In this document: piece by piece, positions 1 to 11,325 of the stretch | How the letters are laid out: the number at the start of each line of letters is the position of its first letter | Position numbering within the stretch: the first letter of the stretch is position 1 | DNA from: Diphasiastrum complanatum | Lineage: Eukaryota; Streptophyta; Lycopodiopsida; Lycopodiales; Lycopodiaceae | Direction of reading: 5' to 3' | Length of the DNA stretch: 64,000 nt | Assembly: GCA_029204225.1 (NCBI GenBank) | Contig: CM055099.1 | Coordinates: 54,216,983-54,280,982, forward strand | The notes under the pieces: model-generated | What the model was told of the DNA's origin: nothing | Databases searched by the model: none | What the model saw: only the letters and a program-made list of their open reading frames with translations | Made by a program: the position numbers and the translations under genes

Positions 1-430
<430 letters not shown>

Positions 431-1120
431 GGAATCCTACGATCGATAAGGCTCATAGTAGTTGTGCGCTAAGCACTGCAATCCTACTATGCTACTTTAG
501 TTGATCAAAGCAACTGACAAATAAGTTAATATTACTCTCTATTGTCTTAGTATTTTATCACTCTATTCAATTTTGATTCAATATCTGATGATTCGATTCA
601 TTCTGATATAGAGTAATAGAGTTTATAGACTTATTGTCTAATAAATTCTTGTAAACGATGTGTTTATTTAACACTATCTTTACAAGAAAAGACTAAACTA
701 TTAGAACAGTCTGTATCATAAACTACAATCAATAAGCGGACAATGATGAATAACGGCATACAACTACATGATTAAACAGTGACATAGTAGAGGCAAGGTT
801 CCATTTTGAGTGGTACCATTTGACAGTCAAAAGTGTCGATAGTCGATAGTGTCAAGTCGATGTCGATTCATGTGACTCAAATTCGAATATTTGAGGCAAA
901 GTCGAGTCAAGCTTTGCTCTACTTCGAATATTCGTGTATTTCTATAGATTGTTTGAATGTGCATGTGAAAATGCATATTGTCTCGAGTAACAGTTTATTC
1001 TTGCAGATTGTGATAAGAGCGAGTATGTAAAGGAGTTTTGAGAAGATATAATAAGGTGATTAGGAGTAAGACTAAACTCCAACAATAATATCTTGCTGAA
1101 AAAAGTAGACTATTTCTTGG
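431..1120. other. No supportable gene; AT-rich repeat-derived DNA
   Basis: The first part probably continues the LTR remnant. Around 825-910 there are short iterations of GTCGATAGTGTC and TCGAATATT. No conserved coding motif was recognised. Confidence 0.5.
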
Positions 1121-1126
1121 AGATAG

Positions 1127-1285
1127 CTTTGCTAAGCTTGATGCATTATCGCTTGGGTTTGGAGGCTTGACAAAAAGAGATGATATTGTACTGACTCAAG
1201 GGAAATATTTAAAAGAATTGTTAAAAAGGTTAATATGCATGAGTGCAAGCCGTTGAGTATGCCTATGGATGCAAATTCGAAGCTA
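1127..1285 (+). pseudogene. Copia reverse transcriptase C-terminal remnant
   Basis: After allowing a frameshift the plus strand reads LTQGKYLKELLKR and then MHECKPLSMPMDANSKL. This matches the end of the copia RT domain, where a line of the type 'QxKYxxELLxRFxM..CKPxxTPM' follows the palm. Frameshifts and stops make it non-functional. It lies just upstream of an RNase H remnant in the same orientation, so the two are probably one decayed pol gene. Confidence 0.6.
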
Positions 1286-1565
1286 ATCTTATAGTATGAC
1301 ACAAATGAGATTAATCACTATTTAAATATAATTTGTAGCCTTATCTATCTTACTCATACATGCCAATGGGGAAGAGTGCCAAATTCAAGACATCAACAAT
1401 GTACTTATATAGTTTTCGAACAGTAAGATAAAGAACATTTCAAATGTGCTTTACGTACCTAGACTTACAAAGAGCTTGTTTTTAATCAATTCATGTCTAA
1501 ATCGAGAGAGACTCACTAACATACTACAAAAAGAGTACTACGATACATCAGGATAACTCTACACT

Positions 1566-1877
1566 ATGGCTTATAGTTTTGCAAGAATGAATCAAATGTT
1601 TTGGTTGCATTTTTTTATTTTCATTGGCCAGGAAATCTTGACCACTACAAGATTTGTATTTAGTGTAGGTACTACAACTACATCATGGAGTAGAAAGAAG
1701 CAACCCACTGTTCAGTATCTGGCATTGAGTTCTGTGACACATAAAGCTATATGGTCGAAGAGATTATTTACTAATTTTGGACATCTTGGCAACAGATTTG
1801 AACACCTGAAATATGAAACTCAAAGAGCCCATGTATCTACTTTAGTACAAATTCAAATTGACTTTTTCTTTTCTTAA
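1566..1877 (+). pseudogene. Copia RNase H remnant
   Basis: The 103-residue frame contains TTRFVFSVGTTTTSWSRKKQ followed by PTVQYLALSSVTHKAIWSKR. This matches the copia RNase H core (TSGYxFxLGxxxxSWxSKKQPTVALSSxEAEYxA). The usual 'TEAEYMA' is degraded to 'VTHKAIW', so acidic active-site residues are missing. Up to about 1980 there are faint echoes of the downstream 'TKHIE' segment. Confidence 0.65.
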
Positions 1878-1979
1878 TGGGCATTATCCTATTGTCGTAT
1901 ACATTCTTTTAGAATAATTGGTCATACAAAATTTAGTGAAAGATATAGCTTTACACACTCACAATTTGAAAATATAGAA

Positions 1980-3570
1980 GTTTGACTAGTACACCCGTAT
2001 GTTTGACACATCATTTCTTGCGTACAATTTGCTCAAAATTAATGGTTTAATATTTTTAACTAGTAAATGTATATATGTAGAACATGTTTGTGAAAGGATT
2101 TGTTGAGATTTGTGATAGTTAGTGAGATATTGTTTTTTTGAAAAAGTGCTTGAAATGCACACTTTTGTGTGCATTTTGCTAGAACTCTAGTGTTGAAGTC
2201 TTCAACTCAACTAGTAACATTGCAATGTCTTCCATATTGAACTGGCTAGATTTGAGCATCTTGACATTCCAAATGTCAATGTCAATAGACAATGATTTGG
2301 AACCAAAAAGGAGTAAATGGAAAAAAAAAACTACCTACTAATTTTTCAAACGAGTGAATGAAATGAGTCTAGAAGTTGTAGCTCAAATTGACAAAGAATA
2401 TGACAACTATCTCTAGCAATTCAAATGATCTGTGGAAATAACACATTGAATTACTTTGAGGATATAGTTTTGATATAGATGAACGTAAATTGATTTAATC
2501 TTGGTCCTCTTGTGGTAAACATTATTGAAATTTAATCAGCTTACTTCAATCTTATCAAAACTTCATAGTCACAAAAACACTTGTTGGAAGATTAGAAATG
2601 GTTAGATACTATTGAAATTAACCAAAGCTAAGAAGCAAAAAGCATTTTACAATAAATATGAATGAATGATGACCATCTAACATATAACATGAATGAATCT
2701 ATAAAAATGAAAGAATGAAATAAATTTTGAGAGTAAGAATGGTGATAACTTTGTTGTTTAGAAAGTCATTTGATTGAGCAATTTGTAGTACAATAATGCT
2801 ATCTCAAAGTCACAACTCAAAAAATGAAAATCTCCTTTGGTATCTTTTGGTTATTATGATTTTTTCCTTACACTCATCCCTCATGGCTCCATCTAGTAGT
2901 TCAAATCATTTTATTAGCTCAAAATTCAAAGAGAAGTCATTAAATGAGACATCTTGAAACATTCTGACAACTAGGTTTGTTGCTAGTCTTGATAATCAAA
3001 GTGATTATTCAGATCTTAGTTTTTAATGTTTCCTTTCTATTAAGCTAATTACAATTAATTCAAAAAACATTGGGGCTTATATTTAATTGTAACTTGCTTT
3101 ATGCCTTTCCTAACTAAAATGTAATTCACTCAAAAAAAAATAGCCAGCCTAGTAGCCTCTTTAGCGACCTCTTGTTTTGTTTAGTCGGTGGGCTCCTTGA
3201 AAGGCTTTTAGCTCTATCAATCTTGAATTCTATTGCTGGATCTAATCATCATACATTTTTGCCTTGCAAGTGCAAATTTTCTTTCCAAAAGTAGCTCTCG
3301 TATTTGAAATAAAGAGTAGGAAGAGAAAATCTCCATTGAAAAAGCTCTATGAGAGGGAGCTGTTGATAAGGATCAATGAGATGAGATACTAATCAATAAA
3401 AGGTACTAGATACAAAGAGGAGCAAGGTGAAGAGAGTAACAAAAATATCATTGAGCAACGCTAATAGAAAAAGTGCTTAGGATAATCACATGTATTTTCA
3501 TTGTGTAGCCTTTGTTATGCATACAATGATGAATCTACTTATTTTGTTGGAAGTATTGGTGGAAGATATG
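1980..3570. other. No gene recognised; AT-rich intergenic DNA
   Basis: All frames are short and broken by stops. There is no RNA gene, tandem repeat or recognisable transposon end. This is probably old repeat debris. Confidence 0.5.
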
Positions 3571-4302
3571 TAAGTATGAGTTGATATTGAGCACAATCTC
3601 CTATCCTTTATCGAGACTGGCTAGAAGCGTTGTGCTCAAATTTGAGGCCTTCGATGTAGGGTTATGCCATAGCTTAAGTTCTTCTTCTCATAAGCATACT
3701 TCTAAAGATGGTGCTATCTTTTATTTGATTCCTAAAATTCTAAGCTTATGGAGCTTATTTTATGTTGATATTTATTAAAAGCTCTTGGCTTTGGGTATTT
3801 TCCCCAAAAAGTGTAAGTAGAATTGGGATTTTTGGACCATCATACACCCTAAAACTATTGCAAATTTTTTTTATAGAGCCTTGATTGTTGGTGTGTGAGT
3901 ACGTGGTACAAATAAATGAATCAAGATGTCAGACTCTCTAAAAAAAATTGTGCAAGAAAATTGCTATTATTTGTTTGTTCGCAAGGCCACGCGTCACGCG
4001 TTGGGGTCACCCGGGCCAAACCTCTCGGAGGCACGGCCGTGCTCTAAAGCCCCAGCGGGTGAGGGGGGTGGACATGGACAGGGCCGCTAAGCCTAAACAC
4101 ATGGACACGAGTCGGACACACATTCGTAAACACATGGACACTTGGTCCGGCCATCCTTCGTTTTCCTTTTCAATCCTGACTACCATCACTCTTTTCAAAT
4201 GGGTCAATGGGAATGGCACCGTCCTTCATAGTTGATCCGATCAAATGCGCTTCCCTGACGACCAACGTCACATGGGTCGTGCCAGAAGCACCGAAGCTTT
4301 TC

Positions 4303-4310
4303 CTATATAG
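4303..4310 (+). promoter_or_regulatory. Putative TATA box of the left DIC copy
   Basis: CTATATAG lies about 390 bp upstream of the ATG and is preserved in the right copy at 51370-51377. Conserved flanking words include CACATGGGTCGTGCC upstream and TTTCTAACTTGGTGGC downstream. The conserved stretch between here and the ATG would be a long 5' leader. Confidence 0.5.
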
Positions 4311-4699
4311 CCTTTCTAACTTGGTGGCATAATCATTCTTTCTCCAAGCTCAAACCCTCAATCCCTACAACTAACTGATCGATCCATCCATCCATCGCAT
4401 TGTTTCTTGAACTACTTCTGAGCTGGCTCAAATCTTAGGATAGTTCATGATCGAGTTTCAAGGCTGTTTCTTCGATCTCGCTCTTCTTAACTTTATAGAC
4501 GAGGATAAAGCAAGCATTCAAGAAAATTGTGCATCTTCTCTGAGGTATTTTTGGGTTAGGCTGCTCTGTCAAAATTGCAGCAAGATACCTCCTGCAGGTT
4601 ATTGAAACTAGTTATCAAGTCCCGGCAAATAGATATATTTTTTGAGTTGTCTTCAATTTCTGTTAAGAAGAGCGTAAAGCCCTGCTCAAGTGCCTTGCC

Positions 4700-5561
4700 A
4701 TGGGTTTAAAGGCTTTTGTTGAGGGTGGAGTTGCTTCCATTGTTGCAGGCTCCTTAACTCGTCCTTTGGATCTGATCAAGGTCCGCATGCAGTTGCAAGT
4801 AGAACCTGCAGCACATCCTTCCCGTCCAAACCGAAGGAGCCCTTGCCCTCTTTTCGGGAGTATCTGCGGCTGTGCTAAGGCAAACCCTTTATTCTACCAC
4901 AAGATTGGGCCTTTACGACCTTCTCAAGCAGCAATGGCAGGATCCTTCCTCTCAGAAAGAAAAAACTGGCCTTTCTCTGCCGAAGAAAGTTGCTGCGGGG
5001 CTTTTGGCTGGAGGCATTGGTGCCATTGTCGGCAATCCTGCTGATGTTGCTATGGTAAGGATGCAGGCCGATGGTAGGCTTCCTGTCCATCAGAGAAGAA
5101 ACTACGCAGGGGTGGGGGATGCTTTGGTTCGAATGGTAAGGCAAGAGGGAGTGACAACGCTTTGGACAGGATGCGGCCCAACAGTGCAAAGAGCAATGGT
5201 TGTGACTGCCGCACAGCTTGCTACGTACGATCAGATCAAGGAAACTCTCGTATCTCACAACATCACAAGGGATGGATTCGCCACTCAAGTGGCTGCCAGT
5301 TTTAGTGCTGGCCTGGTGGCTTCTGTGGCATCAAACCCTATTGATGTAGTGAAAACACGCATCATGAACATGAGTGTCGTTGAGGGTGGAGAGGAACCCC
5401 CTTACAAAGGAGCTCTGGATTGTGCTATCAAGACTGTGAGAGCAGAAGGCCCAATGGCCTTGTACAAGGGCTTTGTTCCCACCGTCACAAGGCAGGGGCC
5501 CTTTGCAGTGGTTCTCTTTCTCACTTTGGAGAATGTTAGAGCTTTGCTTAAAGATTTTTGA
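4700..5561 (+). pseudogene. DIC: Mitochondrial dicarboxylate carrier, frameshifted copy
   Basis: This copy is nearly identical to the intact gene at 50045-50983 but has lost exactly 77 bp at 4823/4824. The span is 862 nt against 939 nt, so this is the only net length change. The deletion removes part of the loop after the first transmembrane helix and shifts the frame. The first frame carries the correct start MGLKAFVEGG and PLDLIK, then runs out of frame to a stop at 5044. The second frame (from 4872) holds Solcar repeats 2 and 3 intact, with PADVAMVRMQ and PIDVVKTRIMN, to the normal end LLKDF. Outside the deletion only a few substitutions are visible (for example SLTR for SLTH, LPVH for LPAH). 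The duplication and loss therefore look recent. A carrier lacking repeat 1 would not be expected to transport. Confidence 0.93.
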
Positions 5562-5569
5562 CACACGTG

Positions 5570-5960
5570 CATTTAGCCTCAAGTGCATACATTACAAATC
5601 AAGCCAGTTAGTCTTGGAGAGGAATTAATCATTTCAGATAATGGTCACAATCTATCAAGAGAACCCAAATTAGAAGTCATGGCTTTTACTGTTTTATCTT
5701 TACCCACGCAAAGCCCCCAAGATTGGACAAAAGCAAGGTAAACAAAAAGAGTAAGGAAGATTTCAAAAATATTGTGATGCTTAGTGAATCATGGCAAATA
5801 GCAGCACCTGGATGGCTGAAAAAAAAGCTAGCATTTGGCTGATAAACAATTGGGTTGACCAACTAACACCTTTGGGGTCGACAAAAGGCTGCTAAAAAAA
5901 GGTTGGACATGACTGGGCAGATTTAGAAAAAATTGCTGAGATTGCCAGTAGTTACCCTTG
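5570..5960 (+). other. 3' flank of the left DIC copy
   Basis: Non-coding. From about 5608 (GAGGAATTAATCATTTCAG) it matches the right arm near 49110 downward, but in the right arm this block is separated from the DIC stop by about 0.9 kb of extra DNA. No gene seen. Confidence 0.6.
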
Positions 5961-6180
5961 CTTTGTTCATGATATACCCTTCTATCTTGTTCTGTTAAAA
6001 ACCACTGCTGCCTCTTTCATGAGGTTTGCCCCACTTTGATTATGCCTTCCTCCATGACTTAAAAAGTTTCCATTGTTGGTTTGTTGTTGATGAGGTATCA
6101 CACCACGACCAAACAAGCCACCGTTTCCATTCTGTTGAGGAGGCCATACATTTTCAGGAAAATTAATGCCATTACCTCTT
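5961..6180 (-). pseudogene. Q/N/G-rich coding fragment shared by both duplication arms
   Basis: On the minus strand this reads RGNGINFPENVWPPQQNGNG, then GRGVIPHQQQTNNGNF, then HGGRHNQSGANLM. The copy at 48597-48790 reads in parallel with substitutions and stops (PKNAWPPQRNRNDGFFGR, PHQQQTNNGNF). Shared reading frame with different decay suggests both derive from a real exon of an unidentified low-complexity protein. It is fused directly to copia protease sequence at about 6180. Confidence 0.5.
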
Positions 6181-7386
6181 AATAGATTCTTGGTCAGATT
6201 TGGAACATGGAGAACGTGGGGACAACAACTTGCCTTCACCTCTGTGAAATTCGATTCTGACTGTTCCTTCACCTTGAATCGAATGTGATGAGTTGTCTCC
6301 AAATTGCACAACTCGAGAGTGGGTGAAAGATTTATAATCTTTGAACCAGTCTTGATGGCGAGTCATGTGTTGAGTTGCTCCAGAATCGAGATACCAGGAA
6401 TTGATATCTTGTTGTTCTCCGACCTTGGTCATAAAGGCTACTTCATCTTTCTCTTGTTGTTGTGTCAAAAAACTGGTTGAGGTAGAATTCGCTTGTTGTT
6501 GGAACTGCTTCTTCTTCTCATTCTTGAATTTCAAAGTTCTGCAGTCCTTGATCTCATGTCCAGTTCTCTTGTAGTCTCTGCATAATAATTTCTGCTTTGG
6601 TTGGAAAGATGAAATGTTCGAATTCAACCCTAAGCCAGAATTCAACCCAAAGTCAAAACTTGAGCCTAAGTCAAAATTCGATCCTGACTGCATATTGCTC
6701 TTCGTTTTGGATTTGAACTTCTGATTTTTGGAATATAGAACTTGAGGATCCGACCTATGCCTGAGGAGGTTGCAGATCTTTTGGCCTCCTCTCGTTGAAG
6801 TAATGAAATCACTCTTGAAAGGGTAATCTTGTCTTGGATTGAATTTGCTAGAACCCAATTCTCATAGGCCTCAGGAAGACTCGATAATAGAGTCATAACA
6901 ACATCGGTATCTACAATGATTGAGCCAGTTGCAGTCATCTGTTTCATAAGATTTTGAAAGATGTTGATATGGCTCGAAACACTTACTTCTTCAGACCTAC
7001 TCAAGGTGAAATTTCTTCCTCAAATGGAGTTTGGAGGAGACGTCCCTGATATCGTAGAGAGTTGCTAGGGTGTCCCATGCATCCTTAGTAGTCTGAGCAG
7101 CACATATGTGACAGATTTGATTGTCTTTGATGTTGAGAGTGATCATGGCAAAAACCTTGTCATCTTTCACTCTCCATTTGGTGATAGTGACTACATCACC
7201 TTTAGGTTTAACTTCTGTGCCATCAACGATGTCCCACAGTTCCTTGGATATCCATTCTGGTTGAGCGAGATCAGTGGTAAAAACAACAATTTCGAGATAC
7301 TATTGGTTGCGTGCTTGCTAGTGCAACGTCTTGAGAGAAACAAGACTTGATAATTCGCAACCAATGTGCAGATTACTGAACAGCCC
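6172..7386 (-). pseudogene. Copia gag and protease fragment
   Basis: Read on the minus strand from the PBS, a broken Gag (UBN2-type; LLSSLPEAYENWVLANSI) leads to a zinc-knuckle remnant LLCRDYKRTGHEIKDCRTLK in which the second Cys is replaced. A retropepsin start follows, SWYLDSGATQHMT, with the catalytic DSGA triplet. Frames change several times and there are in-frame stops in the N-terminal part. The element stops at the protease 'VPNLTKNLL' segment, where the DIC duplication arm begins, so integrase, RT and RNase H are missing. Confidence 0.85.
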
Positions 7387-7398
7387 GCTCTGATACCA
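7387..7398 (-). other. Primer binding site of a copia element
   Basis: The minus strand reads TGGTATCAGAGC, complementary to the 3' end of initiator tRNA-Met as in most plant copia elements. It lies between the LTR and the gag fragment. Confidence 0.85.
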
Positions 7399-7775
7399 TG
7401 TCGAAAATCAATGGGAATGAGCGAAAGCTGATGAGCGAGCTTGGTGTGTAAGATTGGAAGCACAACAGACAACAACAGAACATTCAAAAGGAATGATTCA
7501 AATAAATGCTCAATGAAACGATACAGTAGTGAGACTGAGAATTTGCACTCTAATTAATATCAAATAGTGAGTACAATGCTTAAATTGATAACTTCAGCTT
7601 ACAGTCGTTGAGCGTGATAATGCTAGCTACGGAAACTCGAATAATCAGAAGAAGTTTTTTTATGAAGATTCTAGGATTGATATCCTACAAAATATCTACA
7701 ACTACCTTTTGTTGCAGTTATTACAACTGCCTCATTACAGTTAATGCATATAAAAAGTGGGCGGACTGTCAACAC
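7399..7775 (-). mobile_element. 5' LTR of the gag-protease copia fragment
   Basis: The inner end is set by the PBS and ends in CA on the minus strand. The outer end is probably TGTTGACAGTCC near 7775. Words such as TATCACGCTCAAC and TTGTACTCACT recur near 29230-29280, so another LTR of this family lies there. No second LTR is present on the other side of the fragment. Confidence 0.6.
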
Positions 7776-7974
7776 GAAGTCATTGGGTCGAATTTTAGAC
7801 CGACAATATCAAAATTTACAAGTATCGAAAAATATACACTAACTCAAAAAATGTAGAATTTCTCGAGTCGATCCAGTATCGAAAAATTCTAGAAAATTTG
7901 ATCTTGATCTTTTCGATCCTCTGCTCAAAAATTTGGGCCTTCTATTTCTGGTCTTTTTCAAGATGCTCATTATT

Positions 7975-8206
7975 GAATGGATTTGAGGCTGAGCATCGAA
8001 TTCCAACACATGAAGGATCTTTCATCATCCTCTTTAAACATTTTTACATCTTGCTCCATGGGAGTTCCCCTACATACTTGCAATCTTACATCTTAAACTT
8101 CTTTAGCAAACTTTGAGCATAGTTTGTTAGAAAAATGAAGATAAAATCAGACCCTCTAATGACTTCTATGCCCAAAATATAATGAAGATCACCTAAATCT
8201 ATCATC
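7975..8206 (-). pseudogene. Copia RT remnant (post-palm)
   Basis: The minus strand reads MIDLGDLHYILGIEVIRGSD and, after a gap, YAQSLLKKFKM..DCK with stops. This is the conserved copia RT segment 'LGxLxYFLGIEV ... KYAxxLLxxFxM.DCK'. A related copy with HDLGHLHYILGIEVIR is at about 56440. It abuts the truncated LTR that begins at 8207. Confidence 0.65.
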
Positions 8207-8469
8207 TTAAACATTTCATCACAAAGATTCATTCACATAATAGCGGAAGCACTTAGGGGTCAAGATGGGGACCACCCCACGAAGGATTCTTTTTCTTATC
8301 ATTATGCAAATCCAATTGGCCAATGCCAATTACATATACAATGGAATTCCAATAGGGTCTCAGAGGTAGGAACATCAGCTTAACATAAACTTAATTCATA
8401 TTCACTGATCTTAATTCCATATCTAGCTTAACAAAAGCATAGACATCTCTTCATAAGTCATAATCTTTC

Positions 8470-8830
8470 CGACATGCAATCATGTTGGATCTTAGATTCT
8501 TGTCATGCAATCCCAATGGATCTTAGATTCTTTACATGCAATCATAGGGGTTCATAGATTCTTTGCATGCAATCATAAGGGTTCATAGATTCTTTACATG
8601 CAACTGTCTGAAGTGACATGCAATCATAAGGGTTCATAGATTCTTGACATGAAACTGTCATGAAGTGACATGCATGGCCTTTCAAGAATGCATGGGGTGA
8701 CATGCAAGCTTCAAAACTGACATGCAAGCTTTAGATCTGACATGCAAAGACAATAGGCCACTGATGCTATGACATGAAAGCTCTACATCTGACATGCATA
8801 TACAATTGGCCACAGATACTATGACATGCA
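8470..8830. repeat. Short degenerate tandem repeats inside the LTR
   Basis: Units of the form GACATGCAAGC and CATAAGGGTTCATAGATTCTT recur many times. The same array is at about 17080-17430 in the other LTR, so it belongs to the LTR itself. A short (GA)n(GT)n run follows (about 8920-8950). Confidence 0.8.
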
Positions 8831-9539
8831 AAAGTACTGATCAGCCATTTTGACATATGGGTAACAGTTTCAAGAGCATACCATAGTTTCAAGAGAAGGT
8901 GAAAGTGAGCGAGGGACAGAGAGAGAGAGAGAGAGAGTGTGTGTGTGTGTGTTTGTGTGGTAATCTGAGAGTGAGATAGAAATCCGAGGGTTTGAGCTCC
9001 AATTAATCCTGCAATCACAAAAATGACATAGTCTCCTTGAGGTATTCCCTCAATCCTCTTCTCTAGAGCACCTGTACACAACAAACAATAAAATGGCAAA
9101 GTCTGGATGCATTATCCCTTCATCCTCCTGGTAGAGGGGCGCATTTCCACTTATATAGAGAGTGTAGAGGCCTTCAAAAGTGAGTGAGGTGTCAAGTTCA
9201 AGTGTATGAGGTGTGAGGGAGACTCCAATTGGACTTAGGGAGAAGTGGAGTGCATGGATGAGGTGTTTTAGTTTGGGAGGGTGAATGGGTGATGTGTACT
9301 AGCTTGGGAGAGTTATTATGGTGAGTTGGCATATGAAGTGAGAGTGTAGGAGGGCGTCCCATTCTAGGTGTCAACTAGCCTAGAATGCATGAAGGAAGAT
9401 AGGCGGGAGATAGGTGGTACAAGGTTCAACCTTGACTTTTAATTACATACAATTTTACATGATTACAACTTGGGAATTCACCCAAGTTCAATCTTCTTAT
9501 GGACGAGCCAAGGTATATGTCCATCAATACCTAGGCCCT

Positions 9540-9665
9540 TTTTCCTATAAGTTGCCCATCCTCAGTCATGGTCATTGGCACTTATTTTCTAGAGGTTGCC
9601 CATCCTCAGTCATGTACATTGGCACTTATTTTCTAGAGGTTGCCCATCCTCAATCATGGTGGAAC
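9540..9665. repeat. ~50-bp tandem repeat in the LTR
   Basis: The words GTTGCCCATCCTCA and CATTGGCACTTATTTTCTAG recur in three near copies here. The paired LTR has two copies (about 18145-18215), so copy number changed after insertion. Confidence 0.75.
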
Positions 9666-9989
9666 AAGTCACTAGGGTGATGAGACCTTAAGCCTTGTCC
9701 TGTTCTTTATAGACTCCTCTGAGCCTTCATTATAGACTTATAAATAAGCCTTTTTTATAGACTCTACTGAGCCTTCATTATAGACTTTGTCAAAAGCCTT
9801 CTTGTATATTGTCTTTAAGCTTAGAAAGCTTCTTGATTCGATTCTTGTTCTCCTTGGCACTTTCTCAAGTACCTACACATACCCTCAAAGAGATATCAGT
9901 CCTTAAGCCCATAGGGCTTCTTATTCTTGTTCAGATTCTTCAGGTACGTTCATGTGTACCTGCACATCCCTTCAAAGAAACACTACAAG

Positions 9990-10745
9990 AAAAGGTGGCA
10001 AAAATTGCGGAAAAAAATTTTCTGCAATTTTTTTGGTCGAAATTGTGGAAAGCCAAAAAATTGCAGAAAAAATTCTGCAATTTATACCGTTATGGAAGAA
10101 ATTGTAGAAAATCGTCCGCAATTTCTACCGTCATGGCAAATTGCGAAAAAAATTGCAAAAAACTTCTGCAATTTTTGTCGTCATCACAGAATTTGCAGAA
10201 AAAAGTGCGGAAAAGATTTTTCGCAATTTTTTGGTCATGGCCAAAATTGCGAAAAATGTTTTTGCGGCAGAAATTGCAGAAAACATTGAATAAAATTTTT
10301 CGCAATTTCTTCCGTCATGGAAAAAATTACAGACAAAATTGTGGAAACATATTTTTGCAATTTTTGGGCCATGGCAGAAATTGCGAAAAATGTTTCCGTG
10401 GCAGAAATTGCAAAAAAAACTGTAGAAAATTTTCCGCAATTTTTTTAATCATGGTAAAAATTATAGACAAAATTGCAAAAAACAAATTTGCAATTTTTAG
10501 GCCATGGCAGAAATTACGAAAAACTTTCTGCGGCTGAAATTGCAGAAAAAATTGTAAAAAGTTTTCCGCAATTTCTCCCGTCATGGTAGGAATCGCAGAC
10601 AAAACTGCGGAAAAAAATTCTACAATTTTTAGACATGGCAGAAATTGCGAAAATTGTGAAAAATTGCGGAGAAAATTGCGGACAAATTTTTTTGCAGTTT
10701 TTGCCATCACGGCAAGAATTGCAGAATTTTTTTTTTTGCAATTTT
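9990..10745. repeat. Left subterminal repeat array of the CACTA element
   Basis: Dozens of units built on AAATTGCGGAAAA and its complement TTTTCCGCAATTT, in both orientations, spaced about 30-50 bp. CACTA elements typically have such subterminal motifs as binding sites for the TNPA-like protein. Open frames through this region (FCNFF, NCRKK strings) are repeat artefacts. Confidence 0.9.
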
Positions 10746-10885
10746 TTGTCTAGCGTCGATTACCAGTACTTAATAGATGCTATGGTCGACGTAGCAGCGT
10801 CGACTATAGCGTCTACTAAGTTCTGGTAATCGACACTATGGTGGATGCTGCTAGCGTCGACCATAACGTCGATTATCGGAGGCCG
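10745..10885. repeat. Imperfect inverted repeat with TCGA words inside the CACTA element
   Basis: GTCGATTACCAGTACTTA and, about 70 bp on, TAAGTTCTGGTAATCGAC are inverted copies. Between and after them GGTCGACG and CGTCGACTATAGCGTC words alternate. It could form a hairpin. The function is not known; it marks the inner edge of the subterminal array. Confidence 0.65.
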
Positions 10886-11019
10886 AATTGTTGGTGCGTC
10901 GCGGTTTCTTTTCATTTCGATTTTCGATTTTAGAGCGCGAAGAGGAGGATATTTTTGCGCCTAGCGGTGGTGATGCTCTCTATGGCTCATCTAATGATGC
11001 TTGATCCTTCTTATGCTTT

Positions 11020-11325
11020 TTTGTCACAACCAAGCTCTCTACCTTTTCGCCTTAGCCAGGGCTTGGAGAAAAAGTGGAGCATTGGACAAAAAAGGTGAGC
11101 ACCATAGCCAACATTCAAAAGTTTACTTGTTTTTATTTGATACATTTGTGTTTATTGTTGTTTATGTTCTTTTGTCACATCCAAAGCTCTTTACCTTCTC
11201 ACCATAGCCAAGGCTTGAGCAAAAAGTTGAGCATTGGACACAAAGGTAAGCACCAAAGCCAACATTCAAAAGTTTACTTGTTTTGCTTTGTTACATTTGT
11301 GTTTATTATTGTTTATGTTCTTTTC
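11020..11325 (+). repeat. ~155-bp tandem duplication inside the CACTA element
   Basis: Two consecutive copies share AAGCTCT, CTTAGCC/CATAGCC, GAGCATTGGACA, AGCCAACATTCAAAAGTTTAC and TTTGTGTTTATT. The duplication lies upstream of the transposase-like gene, in the likely 5' leader or first intron. No coding function is evident. Confidence 0.8.

Larger units (their letters stand above)
3778..6180 (+). repeat. Left arm of a large inverted duplication containing the dicarboxylate carrier
   Basis: Four blocks match the reverse complement of 48597-53160 in colinear order: about 3780-3917 with 53010-53160, the promoter, leader and gene at about 4140-5570 with 50040-51490, the 3' flank at 5608-5950 with about 48800-49110, and a Q/N-rich block at 5961-6180 with 48597-48790. 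The left arm lacks about 1.4 kb (51.6-53.0 kb) and about 0.9 kb (49.1-50.0 kb) found on the right. The arms are about 42 kb apart. Promoter and flanks are shared, so this is segmental duplication and not retroposition. Confidence 0.9.

Noticed and set aside
3581-3778. 65-residue open frame upstream of the DIC arm
   Set aside because: No motif, no conservation in the other arm and ordinary chance length.
9809-10741. Long Asn/Cys/Phe/Lys-rich frames on both strands
   Set aside because: They are produced by the CACTA subterminal motif repeated in both orientations.
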